Assembly (NCBI RefSeq): GCF_018130065.1
Contig: NZ_JAFCME010000011.1
Location: 1-64,000 of the forward strand
Length of the DNA stretch: 64,000 bases
Reading direction: 5' to 3'
From: Bradyrhizobium sp. AUGA SZCCT0158
GTDB taxonomy: Bacteria > Pseudomonadota > Alphaproteobacteria > Rhizobiales > Xanthobacteraceae
This document shows positions 1 to 7,938 of this stretch, in pieces. Within the stretch, counting starts at the first letter, position 1. Each line of letters starts with the position of its first letter. A model generated the notes under the pieces. That model searched no databases. It saw only the letters and a list, made by a program, of their open reading frames with translations, and was not told where the DNA came from. The position numbers were made by a program, and so were the translations under genes.

Positions 1-31
1 AAGGCCGGGACGACACCGAATGTGTGGCGAG

Positions 32-910
32 CTACGAAACCTTCCCCGCGCTCATCGCCTTCTCCAGCCGCTTCGCCAGCACCGGCCAATACGTCGCCGG
101 CCGGAAGCGCTGCAGGAGATCCATGTACCAGGCATCGTTGCCGATCAGAATCCGCGGCTGGTTTTTCTCGATGCCGAGGATGATGCGCTGCGCTGCCGCC
201 GGCGGCGTCGTCTTTGCCACCGCATCGAAGCGGTCGATCGATTGCGCGCGGCGGGCATTATCGGTGACGCCGGTGCCGGTGCGGGAGTTGCGCGCGATGT
301 TGGTGGCGACGCCGCCGGGATGCACCACCGACAATCGCACCGGGCTGTTGGCCATCGCGAGCTCATGCCGCAGGCTTTCCGAAAAGCCGCGCACCGCGAA
401 TTTCGCCGCGCAATAGGCGGTCTGGCCGGGCGGTGCGATGATGCCGAAGATCGAGGAGAGATTGACGATATGCGCCTCGCGCTGCTTCGCCAAGATCGGC
501 AGGAATGCGCGCGTGCCGTGCACCGTGCCCCAGAAATTGATGTTGAACAGCCAGTCCATCTGCGCCTGTTCGATCTCGCTGAACTGGCCGAGCAATGCGA
601 CGCCGGCATTGTTGATCACGATGTTCAGCCTGGGATGCGCGGCGCTGGCGGCTTCAGCGAATTCCGAGATCTGGCCGGGCTCGCCGACATCGACGCGGTG
701 CGTCGAGACCTTGCATTGGTTCGCCTTGGTGATCCCGGCCTTGGCGATCTCGGTCTTGGCGATCTCGGCGGCGACCTGCTGCAGCCCGGCCTCGTCGCGA
801 TCGGCGAGCGCCAGGTCGCAGCCGCGCGCGGCCAGTTCAAGCGCCAAAGCGCGGCCGATGCCGCTGGCCGCGCCGGTTACGGCGGCGGCCGATCCATTGA
901 TGGCAGTCAT
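32..910 (-). CDS. SDR family short-chain dehydrogenase/reductase
   Basis: A 292-residue classical short-chain dehydrogenase that should catalyse NAD(P)-dependent oxidation or reduction in the cytoplasm; its substrate cannot be read from sequence. The N-terminal Rossmann glycine motif TGAASGIG is at about residues 13-20, the NNAG motif near 100, the catalytic Ser in the NLSS segment near 148, and the YCAAK catalytic Tyr/Lys pair near 165. Length is normal for the family. The ATG start (910) sits just before the nucleotide-binding strand as usual. The gene points toward the window edge and is divergent from the response regulator at 1058. The family call is firm; the physiological role is unknown. 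Confidence 0.93.
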   Translation of the reverse strand: MTAINGSAAAVTGAASGIGRALALELAARGCDLALADRDEAGLQQVAAEIAKTEIAKAGITKANQCKVSTHRVDVGEPGQISEFAEAASAAHPRLNIVINNAGVALLGQFSEIEQAQMDWLFNINFWGTVHGTRAFLPILAKQREAHIVNLSSIFGIIAPPGQTAYCAAKFAVRGFSESLRHELAMANSPVRLSVVHPGGVATNIARNSRTGTGVTDNARRAQSIDRFDAVAKTTPPAAAQRIILGIEKNQPRILIGNDAWYMDLLQRFRPATYWPVLAKRLEKAMSAGKVS

Positions 911-1057
911 GCGAGGGTAGCTCCCACAGATGAGAAAACAGACAGGCCGCGCAGCAGTGCGGGTTCCCGCATCTTTCGCAAATTGGAACCGAACATAAAG
1001 CGATATTCCGCTTTAACCCCCGTCAGGTTGATGAATACCCATTCAGGGAGGCGAATT

Positions 1058-1453
1058 ATGGGACAATCAAAACCCTTCCGGGCGACCGCACTCGTTGTCG
1101 AAGACGATCCGATGCAGCGGGAAATGATCTGCCTGTTGCTGGAAGAAAGCGACATGGACGTGATCGAGTGCGAAAGCGCGGAGGCCGCCGAACTGGTGCT
1201 GGAGGAGGCGGGGGCGAGCCTCGTCCTGATGATGACCGACGTCCAGCTCGCCGGCCACAAGAACGGCGTGGAGCTCGCGCATGTCGCCAAACGATTCAAT
1301 CCGGACATCGATGTGATCGTCACCTCGGGCAAACCGCTGCGGCAGAAGCTGCCGGATGGCGCCCGATTCTGGGCGAAGCCCTGGGCGCCGCTGGACGTGA
1401 TCCGCGAGGCGGAAAGGATGTCGATCGCCTGGAGCCGGATGGGCGAGGCGTAG
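1058..1453 (+). CDS. Single-domain response regulator (receiver only)
   Basis: A 131-residue stand-alone receiver domain, a phosphorylatable signalling protein without an output domain. The acidic pocket is EDD (residues 15-17), the phospho-acceptor is Asp61 in MTDVQ, the switch Ser is in VTSG (about 90) and the conserved Lys is in WAKPW (108). I chose the ATG at 1058, preceded by a GGGAGG-type ribosome-binding site (1046-1051), over much longer upstream in-frame extensions, which only shadow the SDR gene. No histidine kinase is adjacent, so its partner must be encoded elsewhere. Confidence 0.9.
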   Translation: MGQSKPFRATALVVEDDPMQREMICLLLEESDMDVIECESAEAAELVLEEAGASLVLMMTDVQLAGHKNGVELAHVAKRFNPDIDVIVTSGKPLRQKLPDGARFWAKPWAPLDVIREAERMSIAWSRMGEA

Positions 1454-1474
1454 TGGCCGACCCCATCATCTGTC

Positions 1475-1507
1475 ATGGCCGGGCTTGACCTGGCTTGACC
1501 CGGCCAT
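1475..1507. repeat. Extragenic inverted repeat of Bradyrhizobium type
   Basis: Nine-base arms ATGGCCGGG and CCCGGCCAT are perfectly complementary and flank a loop that contains a duplicated CTTGACC. The following ATCCACGTCTT matches, from memory, a dispersed intergenic repeat common in Bradyrhizobium. It lies just after the response-regulator stop and may also act as a weak bidirectional transcription barrier. Confidence 0.6.
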
Positions 1508-1597
1508 CCACGTCTTGGCGGATGCGCTGCTTTCGCAACCGGCCGCGCCATGATATGGCCGACCGGCGCCGCATTCGCAGCCAATGGGGTCTGATTG

Positions 1598-2212
1598 ATG
1601 ACATGGTCCTTCCTGCTCACCACGCTGATCGTGGTCGCATCGCCCGGCACCGGCGTGCTCTACACGCTGGCGGTGGCGCTGACGCAAGGCGGCCGCGCCT
1701 CGATCGCCGCAGCCTTCGGCTGCACGCTCGGCATCCTGCCGCAGATGCTGGCGGCGATGCTCGGGCTTGCCGCCGTGCTGCATACCAGCGCTTTGGCGTT
1801 CGCGGTGTTGAAATGGTGCGGCGTGGTCTATCTGCTCTTTATGGCCTGGCAGGCGCTGCGCGAAACCGGCGCGCTTGCGATCGACGCCCGGCCGGCGCCG
1901 GGCCGATCGAGCCGGCGGGTGATCGTCACGGCGGTGCTGATCAACATCCTCAACCCAAAGCTCTCGATCTTTTTCCTCGCCTTCCTGCCGCAGTTCATCG
2001 CGGTAGACGAGGCCTATCCTTTGGCGCGGATGCTGGAATTGAGCGGGGTCTTCATGGCGATGACGTTTGCGGTGTTCGCGATCTACGGCCTGTTCGCGGC
2101 CGGCGTCCGCGACCGCGTCATCACCCGGCCCAGGGTGATGGCCTGGCTGCGCCGCAGCTTTGCGGCGGGATTTGCCGCGCTGGGCGCGAAGCTGGCGTTC
2201 GCGGAGAGATAG
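1598..2212 (+). CDS. LysE/RhtB family amino-acid exporter
   Basis: A 204-residue hydrophobic protein with the length and layout of LysE/RhtB exporters: about six membrane helices and the N-terminal signature PGTGVLYTLAVALTQGGRA (about residues 15-33), where family members usually have PGP. It should sit in the inner membrane and export an amino acid or related small molecule; the substrate is unknown. The ATG at 1598 is preferred to the TTG one codon upstream. The gene stands alone between extragenic repeats. Confidence 0.88.
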   Translation: MTWSFLLTTLIVVASPGTGVLYTLAVALTQGGRASIAAAFGCTLGILPQMLAAMLGLAAVLHTSALAFAVLKWCGVVYLLFMAWQALRETGALAIDARPAPGRSSRRVIVTAVLINILNPKLSIFFLAFLPQFIAVDEAYPLARMLELSGVFMAMTFAVFAIYGLFAAGVRDRVITRPRVMAWLRRSFAAGFAALGAKLAFAER

Positions 2213-2250
2213 ACTCAGGACACAAAAGGCTCAGAGTATACCCGGGGTAC

Positions 2251-2274
2251 AAAAAAGCGGGCCCGAAGCCCGCT
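2251..2274 (-). terminator. Rho-independent terminator for the KKA-repeat gene
   Basis: On the minus strand the sequence reads AGCGGGC-TTCGG-GCCCGCT followed by a run of six T, a strong intrinsic terminator with a UUCG-type loop. It lies downstream of the minus-strand mini-gene at 2433-2498. On the plus strand it lacks a good T-run after the stem, so it mainly serves the minus strand. Confidence 0.8.
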
Positions 2275-2308
2275 GCTTTCGAAATCGATGGTTTTGCAAT
2301 TGGGAGGC

Positions 2309-2398
2309 TTGAAAGTGGAAGCCTTGAACGTACCTAGAGCAACGTACCTAGAGCCTCGAAAGTGAAGCCTTGAAAGTGAAGTCTCGAAGGTGGAAGCC
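2309..2398. repeat. Imperfect tandem repeat in the 3' region of the KKA-peptide transcript
   Basis: About six head-to-tail copies of a 14-17 bp unit of the form TYGAAAGTGRAAGCC: 2309-2323, 2324-2340, 2341-2355, 2356-2369, 2370-2383 and 2384-2398. The second and third copies have diverged to a shared ACGTACCTAGAGC. The array lies between the mini-gene stop and its terminator, so it would be transcribed as a 3' untranslated region. Confidence 0.75.
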
Positions 2399-2432
2399 CG
2401 GGCGGAACTGAGCGCCCCACCCGGGCCAAAAT

Positions 2433-2498
2433 TCACTTCTTCGACTTGGCCTTCTTCGCCTTCTTCGCCTTTTTCGCCTTCTTCGCTTTCTTAGCCAT
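2433..2498 (-). CDS. 21-residue Lys/Ala-repeat basic peptide
   Basis: The frame starts at ATG (2498) behind a clear GAGAGGA ribosome-binding site and encodes Met followed by repeated Ala-Lys-Lys triads ending Lys-Ser-Lys-Lys, 21 residues with no acidic residue. A strong terminator follows at 2251-2274. The composition resembles the Lys/Ala tails of bacterial histone H1-like proteins, so nucleic-acid binding is plausible but is inference. The ribosome-binding site, clean stop and dedicated terminator argue that it is expressed. It is too short for most gene finders. Confidence 0.7.
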   Translation of the reverse strand: MAKKAKKAKKAKKAKKAKSKK

Positions 2499-2939
2499 AG
2501 TAAATCCTCTCAAGGTTTTAATGGATTGAAACGCGACTCCGAGGCATGCTTGGCGGAGGGCCAACCTCGCAACATCCTCGAGATCAATTGCAACAGATTC
2601 GCGGTGCGATGCCGCGTGCTGTCACGTCGCCGTCATCACGTTATCCACAGCTGTTATGCATTTTGACGTGCTTTTCCGCCGAAATGCCATTCGGTAGCGC
2701 CGATCGCGCCGCGCGCATCATGCTTAACGATGCCCCAACGCGCGCGCTCTTCATCAATTTAAAACCACGGTATTGATTACCCGGCGACGGTGAGAGTCCG
2801 TTAAGCGAGCAGGGCGCACCTTGTCCGTAAGACAACGGGGATTGTCGATCGGGGAAACGCCCGCGGAGGTGAAAGCCTTGAGCGATTTACTGGGGCGATC
2901 TAACAGGGGAGACGGGACCGCAGACGTCCCGGGCAGGCG
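2499..2939. other. Intergenic region and leader of the diguanylate cyclase gene
   Basis: There is no convincing gene in this 441-bp stretch; the small open frames have no ribosome-binding site. The part from 2775 to 2939 is GC-rich with several possible hairpins. One perfect stem, CGGGAC (2913-2918) with GTCCCG (2926-2931), lies directly before the ribosome-binding site of the gene at 2940. No known riboswitch consensus was recognised. Confidence 0.5.
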
Positions 2940-4157
2940 ATGCTGAGCGTTCCGACGCTGTGGACGGTGTTCGTCATCAATTTTCTCGCGCTGGGCCTGA
3001 TCTGGGCCTACGTGATCCGCAGCTATCCGTCCTTCTATGCGGCGCGGTACTGGACCGCCTCTTCCTTCATGGCTGCCACAGGCGCGGCCGTCGCCATGCT
3101 GCGCGTCGTGACCGACGCACTCTGGCCGCTGCTGATCGCCGGCACCGCGATGATCGCAGCCCTCTGCCTTGCCGCGATGGGCGTTCAGAAATTCTTCGAG
3201 AAACCAGTGTCGTGGCGCGCCACCTGGCTGGTCCTGGGGCTGAGCTTCGCCGGCCTTTCCTTTTTCGTGTTCGCCTATGACAGCGCGCCGGCGCGCATCA
3301 CCATCTTCACCATCGCCCAGGTTCTTCCGCTGGCGCTGAGCGTCAAACTGCTGCTGACCCCGCATCAGGGCCGCGTCAATCCGGGCGCGCGGCTGGCGGC
3401 CATCGTCGCCAGCCTCATCATCGCCATTTACGGCATCCGGCTGGTCGGCGGCATCGTCGGCAACGTCAACTACATGCATTTCAGCCCGGTGCAGTCGGGC
3501 GTGATCCTGGTGATGGTATTCCTGTCGATGGCGCTGAATTTCGGCTTCCTGCTGATGGCGATGGACCATCTGCGCAATGAAGTCGCCGATCTGGCGTTGC
3601 TCGACGACCTCACCGGCGTCGGCAACCGCCGCCATTTGGTGCAGCGCCTGACCGAGGAATGCGCCCGCTCGGAGCGCTGCAACCAGCCGTTCGCGTTGCT
3701 GGTGATCGACCTCGACGGATTCAAGGGCATCAACGACACCTACGGTCACGCCGCCGGCGACGCCTGCCTGCAGCATTTCACCCTGATGGCGCAAACCCGC
3801 CTGCGCCCCGGCGACATGCTGGCGCGGTCGGGCGGCGACGAGTTCTGCATCGTGCTGCCGTCCTCGACCTTGCGCGAGGGCGCGATGATCGCGCGTCGGG
3901 TGCTGGAAGTTTGCCGCGCCGATGCCGAACAATGCATGGGCAAGGATATTCCGATCTCGGTCTCGATCGGCGTCGCACAATGGACCCGGGAGATGGGGGC
4001 GTTCCCCGACCGTCTGATCGCGGCCGCCGACCACGCGCTCTACGACGCCAAGAAGGGTGGCCGAAACTGCTTTGCGACCTACGAGCCCGCGCCGCCGCTG
4101 GCGCCCGGGATCGAAATATCCGTGCTGGCGGATGCGAGCTTGCGCAAGCGCGCCTGA
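2940..4157 (+). CDS. Membrane-bound GGDEF diguanylate cyclase
   Basis: A 405-residue protein predicted to make cyclic di-GMP from two GTP. The first 210 residues hold about six hydrophobic membrane segments, a sensory or anchoring region. The C-terminal GGDEF domain begins near LLDDLTGVGNRR (about 219-230). The active-site GGDEF is at 298-302, and the inhibitory RxxD site (RPGD, about 289-292) lies five residues before it, so product inhibition is expected. There is no EAL domain. The ATG at 2940 follows a GC-rich leader hairpin. The next gene, an amidase, is 39 bp away on the same strand. Confidence 0.93.
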   Translation: MLSVPTLWTVFVINFLALGLIWAYVIRSYPSFYAARYWTASSFMAATGAAVAMLRVVTDALWPLLIAGTAMIAALCLAAMGVQKFFEKPVSWRATWLVLGLSFAGLSFFVFAYDSAPARITIFTIAQVLPLALSVKLLLTPHQGRVNPGARLAAIVASLIIAIYGIRLVGGIVGNVNYMHFSPVQSGVILVMVFLSMALNFGFLLMAMDHLRNEVADLALLDDLTGVGNRRHLVQRLTEECARSERCNQPFALLVIDLDGFKGINDTYGHAAGDACLQHFTLMAQTRLRPGDMLARSGGDEFCIVLPSSTLREGAMIARRVLEVCRADAEQCMGKDIPISVSIGVAQWTREMGAFPDRLIAAADHALYDAKKGGRNCFATYEPAPPLAPGIEISVLADASLRKRA

Positions 4158-4196
4158 AGCATGTTACTCAAGGGGTCGTCATTGGATCCCTAGCGT

Positions 4197-4820
4197 ATGA
4201 AGCTCCGCCGCCTTGCGATTGCGCTCTGCGCCATCGCGCTCGCTTTTCCCGCATCCGCCCAAACGCCCGACCTCGCCACTATCGCGCGGTCGTCCGGCAC
4301 GCCCGAGATTCCGGGGTTGAAGATGGTCTGGCTGGCGCCATGGGGCGACCTTGCAAAGGCGCATCCCTGGCGCAACATCATCGTGCACCAGACCGAAGGC
4401 CCGGCCGGCTCGGCCCGTGGCGGGGCACAGGCGCAGTCCAAAAATCCGACGCGGCGAGGCGTCATGGTCTGGGTCGAAACCGACGGCACCGTGTACTGGG
4501 CGGTGCCGGAAAATCTGGTGCCGACCCATGGCGACGGCGGCAATCGCAACGACAACAAATACATCGACAACCGCCCGACCTTTCGTCAGGTGGTCGGCAA
4601 CAATTCGGTCGGCGTGGAATTCGCCGGCAATTTTCCCGACGTGACGCGCGGCCCCACCGAGGCGCAGGTGGCGGCGTGGCGCATCCTGGTCAAGGTGCTG
4701 CGCGCGCGTTACCGCATCCCGCTGACGCAGGTCTATGCGCATAACTGGATCGACTTCAAGGACGCCCGGTATTGCGAAGGCTGCGAGCTTGCAAAGCTGG
4801 CGCGGGAGTGGGGCGAGTAG
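4197..4820 (+). CDS. Secreted N-acetylmuramoyl-L-alanine amidase (amidase_2 type)
   Basis: A 207-residue exported zinc amidase predicted to cleave the amide bond between muramic acid and the peptide stem of peptidoglycan in the periplasm. A signal peptide ends at about ASA-Q (residues 20-22). Zinc-ligand candidates are His64 (VHQTEG), His182 (AHNWID) and a Cys in YCEGC (193 or 196). The VEFAGN strand typical of the PGRP/amidase_2 fold is near 140. Length matches a single-domain amidase without a cell-wall binding repeat. It may be co-transcribed with the cyclase upstream. Confidence 0.85.
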   Translation: MKLRRLAIALCAIALAFPASAQTPDLATIARSSGTPEIPGLKMVWLAPWGDLAKAHPWRNIIVHQTEGPAGSARGGAQAQSKNPTRRGVMVWVETDGTVYWAVPENLVPTHGDGGNRNDNKYIDNRPTFRQVVGNNSVGVEFAGNFPDVTRGPTEAQVAAWRILVKVLRARYRIPLTQVYAHNWIDFKDARYCEGCELAKLAREWGE

Positions 4821-4880
4821 GGATTTTTGGCAGCCAGCGAAGTATGGATCAAGAGCGCTATTTGGGCTATCATATTAGGC

Positions 4881-5150
4881 ATGAAAACCGAGACGATCGA
4901 AATCGATGATAGCACTGCGACGGCGCTGAAGAGGCGGGCAGCGGAGCGGGGTGTAACCGTGCCCGAGCTGGTTGCCGAACTGGCGACGCTTGCCGTCAGC
5001 CCCGTCGAGGCCGATGTCGACGAGGTGGCGGAGCTTGATCGTCGCTGGCAAGCGTTTGAGACACAAGATTCAGTTGTATCGAACGATGACGTCGTCCAGT
5101 GGCTTCAGACCTGGGGTACGCCAGCGTTCCGGAGCTGGCGCAATCGATGA
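4881..5150 (+). CDS. ParD/CopG-like antitoxin
   Basis: An 89-residue protein starting with a short beta strand then helices, MKTETIEIDDSTATALKRRA, as in ribbon-helix-helix antitoxins. Its stop overlaps the start of the RelE/ParE-like gene (ATGA at 5147-5150), the standard coupled antitoxin-toxin order. It should neutralise the toxin and repress the operon. The ATG at 4881 is preferred over the upstream in-frame codon because the RHH strand begins immediately after it. Confidence 0.8.
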   Translation: MKTETIEIDDSTATALKRRAAERGVTVPELVAELATLAVSPVEADVDEVAELDRRWQAFETQDSVVSNDDVVQWLQTWGTPAFRSWRNR

Positions 5151-5407
5151 GGTTGGAATGGTCGGACGCCGCCCTCGCCGATCTCGACCGCTTTGCTGAA
5201 TTCTTGATCGAGCATCCTGCGCTCGCCGCAATCGTGGCTCGCGAGATCGTCGACAAGGTGCAAGTTCTATCGGAACATCCAAGGCTTGGGCGACCGATTG
5301 CGGGCAGGGAAGAATATCGCCAGATCGTGTTGCAGGGTCTCGGTGCAGCCTATGTAAAACGCTTGGTCATGCTGCGGGTATTTCACGCTCGGGAAGCACG
5401 AGATTGA
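5147..5407 (+). CDS. RelE/ParE-type toxin, probably shortened
   Basis: An 86-residue RelE/ParE-superfamily protein: the N-terminal MRLEWSDAALADLDRFAEFL helix pattern, the HPRLGRPI loop and a C-terminal LRVFHAREARD that normally carries the active or binding residues. Between QGLGAAYVKR and LVMLRVFHA, homologues usually have several more residues forming a strand of the 'YRVDGD' type. Here that segment appears deleted in frame, so the toxin may be weak or dead. The start overlaps the antitoxin stop. Confidence 0.75.
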   Translation: MRLEWSDAALADLDRFAEFLIEHPALAAIVAREIVDKVQVLSEHPRLGRPIAGREEYRQIVLQGLGAAYVKRLVMLRVFHAREARD

Positions 5408-5554
5408 AATGCTTGCGCTCCTCAAACCGGCTTCGCCATCCATTGGAAGATGCGGCTGATCAGGCCGGGCGGCCGCGCTGATTGGTTGTGATCCCAATGA
5501 CTGGAGCACGCTGAACGAGTCGACCAGCACCCGGGATTATTTGCGGACGTGTTA

Positions 5555-5717
5555 TTGAACTCTGCTGTCATCGTCCGGCATAGCCGTTCGAAGAACGGCG
5601 TCGCTTCCGCTCCGCCTATGACCGGACGATCCAGTATTCCAGAGGCCGCGATTATCGCGCGACATATCATGACCGCCGCGGCGTACTGGGTCCCCCGCTT
5701 TCGCGGAGGACGACACT
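5555..5717. repeat. Dispersed extragenic repeat (Bradyrhizobium type)
   Basis: Non-coding sequence with the hallmarks of a common Bradyrhizobium/Rhodopseudomonas intergenic repeat: GTCATCGTCCGGCATAGCC, then ATGACCGGACGATCCAGTAT, and later GCGTACTGGGTCCCCCGC with CGCGGAGGACGAC. ATCGTCCGG and CCGGACGAT are inverted copies. The identification rests on recall, not a search. The rest of the 5408-5741 gap contains no supported gene. Confidence 0.6.
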
Positions 5718-5740
5718 GCGAACGTTGAACTACCAAACAA

Positions 5741-5767
5741 CAAAAAGCCGGCGTTGCCGCCGGCTTT
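5741..5767 (-). terminator. rpoH rho-independent terminator
   Basis: Perfect 9-bp stem AAAGCCGGC / GCCGGCTTT around a 6-base loop. On the minus strand the stem is followed by TTGTTG after a T-run. It sits 27 bp after the rpoH stop codon. Confidence 0.8.
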
Positions 5768-5793
5768 CGTCGTTCATTGCCTTGGCCGCGAAA

Positions 5794-6693
5794 TTAGTGC
5801 GCGGCTTCGAGCACGGCGGCTTCCTGCTTGGCGATCGTGCCCTTGACGGCCGACTGCACCTTCTCGAAAGCGCGGACCTCGATCTGCCGCACGCGCTCGC
5901 GCGACACGCCGAATTCGGCGGCGAGGTCTTCCAGCGTCATCGGCTCTTCCGCCAGACGCCGCGCCTCGAAGATGCGGCGTTCGCGCGGGTTGAGCACACC
6001 GATGGCGCCGTTCAGCGCCTGGCGGCGATGATCGAACTCCTCGTGTTCAGCCATGATGGCTTCCTGGTTGGGCGAGTTATCGACCAGCCAGTCCTGCCAT
6101 TCGCCGGCTTCACCGTCGTCGCGGATCGGAGCGTTGAGCGACGCGTCGCCACCGAGGCGGCGGTTCATGTCGATCACGTCCTGATTCGTCACGCCGAGGC
6201 GCTTGGCAATGATCGCCACCTGATCGGGGCGCAGATCGCCCTCGTCCAGCGCGGAGATTTTGCTCTTCGCCTTGCGCAGGTTGAAGAACAGCTTCTTCTG
6301 GTTCGCGGTGGTGCCCATTTTCACGAGCGACCAGGAACGCAGAATGTACTCTTGTATTGACGCCTTGATCCACCACATGGCGTAGGTAGCGAGTCGGAAG
6401 CCCTTTTCGGGTTCGAACCGCTTGACCGCCTGCATCAGGCCGACATTGCCTTCCGAGACGACCTCGGAAATAGGCAGGCCGTAGCCGCGATAGCCCATGG
6501 CGATCTTGGCGACGAGCCGGAGATGGCTGGTGACAAGGTGATGTGCCGCGTCGCGATCGTCATGTTCGCGCCAACGCTTGGCGAACATGTATTCCTGCTG
6601 GGGTTCCAGCATCGGAAATTTGCGGATCTCGGCGAGGTATCTAGAAAGGCCGGATTCTCCATTGAGAACCGGCAACGTAGCTGTACGGGCCAT
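5794..6693 (-). CDS. rpoH: RNA polymerase sigma factor RpoH (sigma-32)
   Basis: A 299-residue heat-shock sigma factor. Region 2 contains SEGNVGLMQAVKRFEP and the WWIKASIQEYILRSWS segment that contacts the -10 element. The diagnostic RpoH box QKKLFFNLR follows at about residues 132-140, and region 4 near the C terminus has the VSRERVRQIEVRAFEKVQ helix-turn-helix for -35 recognition. The ATG at 6693 has a GGAGGG ribosome-binding site. It lies downstream of rluD on the same strand, an arrangement common in Rhizobiales, with a 214-bp gap that probably holds its own promoter. Rhizobia usually have several rpoH copies, so this may be one paralogue. Confidence 0.97.
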   Translation of the reverse strand: MARTATLPVLNGESGLSRYLAEIRKFPMLEPQQEYMFAKRWREHDDRDAAHHLVTSHLRLVAKIAMGYRGYGLPISEVVSEGNVGLMQAVKRFEPEKGFRLATYAMWWIKASIQEYILRSWSLVKMGTTANQKKLFFNLRKAKSKISALDEGDLRPDQVAIIAKRLGVTNQDVIDMNRRLGGDASLNAPIRDDGEAGEWQDWLVDNSPNQEAIMAEHEEFDHRRQALNGAIGVLNPRERRIFEARRLAEEPMTLEDLAAEFGVSRERVRQIEVRAFEKVQSAVKGTIAKQEAAVLEAAH

Positions 6694-6873
6694 TGAGCGC
6701 CCTCCAGTGGTTCAGGCCCCCGATAGCGGCGGGCCCGGCAGGTGATCGCTGTGTTAAAGCCGACCAGGCTGCGATGTTCCGCGCTGGATATTCAGCGCAG
6801 GTGCAACATAGCCGAAAACGAACAAATAGGGAAGGAATGCTGACGTCACGTCCCCGTGTGGCAGCCATAACCT

Positions 6874-6887
6874 ATTGTTATAACAAT
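6874..6887. promoter_or_regulatory. Perfect 14-bp palindrome upstream of rpoH
   Basis: ATTGTTATAACAAT is an exact palindrome in the AT-rich part of the gap between the rluD stop and the rpoH start. An 8-bp palindrome TGACGTCA lies 26 bp closer to rpoH (6841-6848). The position fits an operator or promoter element for rpoH; the binding protein is unknown. Confidence 0.45.
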
Positions 6888-6907
6888 GTTTTTCTGGAGG
6901 GCCTGCG

Positions 6908-7924
6908 TCATACGGCCGCTTCCAGCGCCTGTCGCAGGAGAAGCAAATCCTCCGGCAAAGCCGCTTCCCAGTGCAAAAATTCCGCTGTCCTTGGGTGTTC
7001 CAAGGCAAGCAGGTAGGCATGTAGGGCCTGCCGGTCGAGGGCGGCCAAGGCCGCCTGACCTCCGGGCCCGAGCTGGCCGGCTTTGGTCTTGAAGTGCGGG
7101 CCATAGACCGCATCGCCCATCAGGGGATGGCCGATATGGGAAAGATGCACCCGGATCTGATGGGTCCGCCCGGTCTCGAGCTGGCAGGCCAGGAGCGAGG
7201 CGACCGCTTTGCCGTCCCGGCCATTGAAGGCCGCCTGCAGCTCCCAATGAGTCACCGCCTCGCGGCCGTTGTCGCGCACCGCCATTTTCTCGCGGGCAAA
7301 GGGATGCCGGTCGATCGGCGCATTGACCGTGCCGCGCTGGCGGTTCGGCACACCCCAGATAAAGGCCAGATAGCCGCGCTGCATTGGTCCGGTGCGGCCA
7401 TGGTCGGCGAACTGGGCGGTCAGTGATTGGTGAGCCCGGTCGTTTTTGGCGACGACCATTAACCCTGTCGTGTCCTTGTCGAGCCGGTGCACGATGCCCG
7501 GGCGGCGGACACCGCCGATGCCGGAAAGGCTTGCGCCGCAATGGGCAATCAGCGCATTCACCAGCGTGCCGGTTTCGTGGCCGGCAGCGGGATGCACGAC
7601 CAGGCCCTTAGGCTTGTCGATGACGATAATGTCCTCATCCTCGAAGACGATATCGAGCGCGATATCCTCGCCCTTTGGCTCGGGCGGGGTGGCCTCCGGG
7701 ACGTCGATTGTGATCGTATCGCCCTTGGCAACATGATAAGCGGGGTCGCGAATGGGGGTGCCCTTGGCGGTGACGGAACCGGCGAGGATCAACGCCTTCA
7801 GGCGTGACCGCGACAGTTCCGGGCGAAGCACCGCGAGCACGCGGTCGAGCCGGGGCGATCCCTCGTCGCCGCCGACCGTGACCTCCAGCCTCTCGCCGTT
7901 ATTCGAAGACGTGACGTGTTCCAA
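6908..7924 (-). CDS. rluD: Ribosomal large subunit pseudouridine synthase RluD
   Basis: A roughly 338-residue RluA-family enzyme predicted to convert uridines in helix 69 of 23S rRNA to pseudouridine. It has an N-terminal S4 RNA-binding domain (RLDRVLAVL...SRSRLKALI) and the catalytic motif HRLDKDTTGLMV with its Asp, followed by QLETGRTHQIRVH. The long open frame extends far upstream over the divergent gene; family length and the S4 start place the true start near a TTG at 7924. No ATG is available there, so the exact start is uncertain. Only 14 bp separate it from the divergent gene at 7939. Confidence 0.9.
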   Translation of the reverse strand: MEHVTSSNNGERLEVTVGGDEGSPRLDRVLAVLRPELSRSRLKALILAGSVTAKGTPIRDPAYHVAKGDTITIDVPEATPPEPKGEDIALDIVFEDEDIIVIDKPKGLVVHPAAGHETGTLVNALIAHCGASLSGIGGVRRPGIVHRLDKDTTGLMVVAKNDRAHQSLTAQFADHGRTGPMQRGYLAFIWGVPNRQRGTVNAPIDRHPFAREKMAVRDNGREAVTHWELQAAFNGRDGKAVASLLACQLETGRTHQIRVHLSHIGHPLMGDAVYGPHFKTKAGQLGPGGQAALAALDRQALHAYLLALEHPRTAEFLHWEAALPEDLLLLRQALEAAV

Positions 7925-7938
7925 AGAAGAGCCTTTGT

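Noticed and set aside
20..1057. Long plus-strand open frame covering the SDR gene and running into the response regulator
   Set aside because: It is the antisense shadow of the SDR gene; composition is Arg-rich nonsense and the receiver domain starts only at 1058 with its own ribosome-binding site.
2775..2939. Cyclic di-GMP or cobalamin riboswitch before the diguanylate cyclase
   Set aside because: The conserved core sequences of either class could not be aligned by eye.
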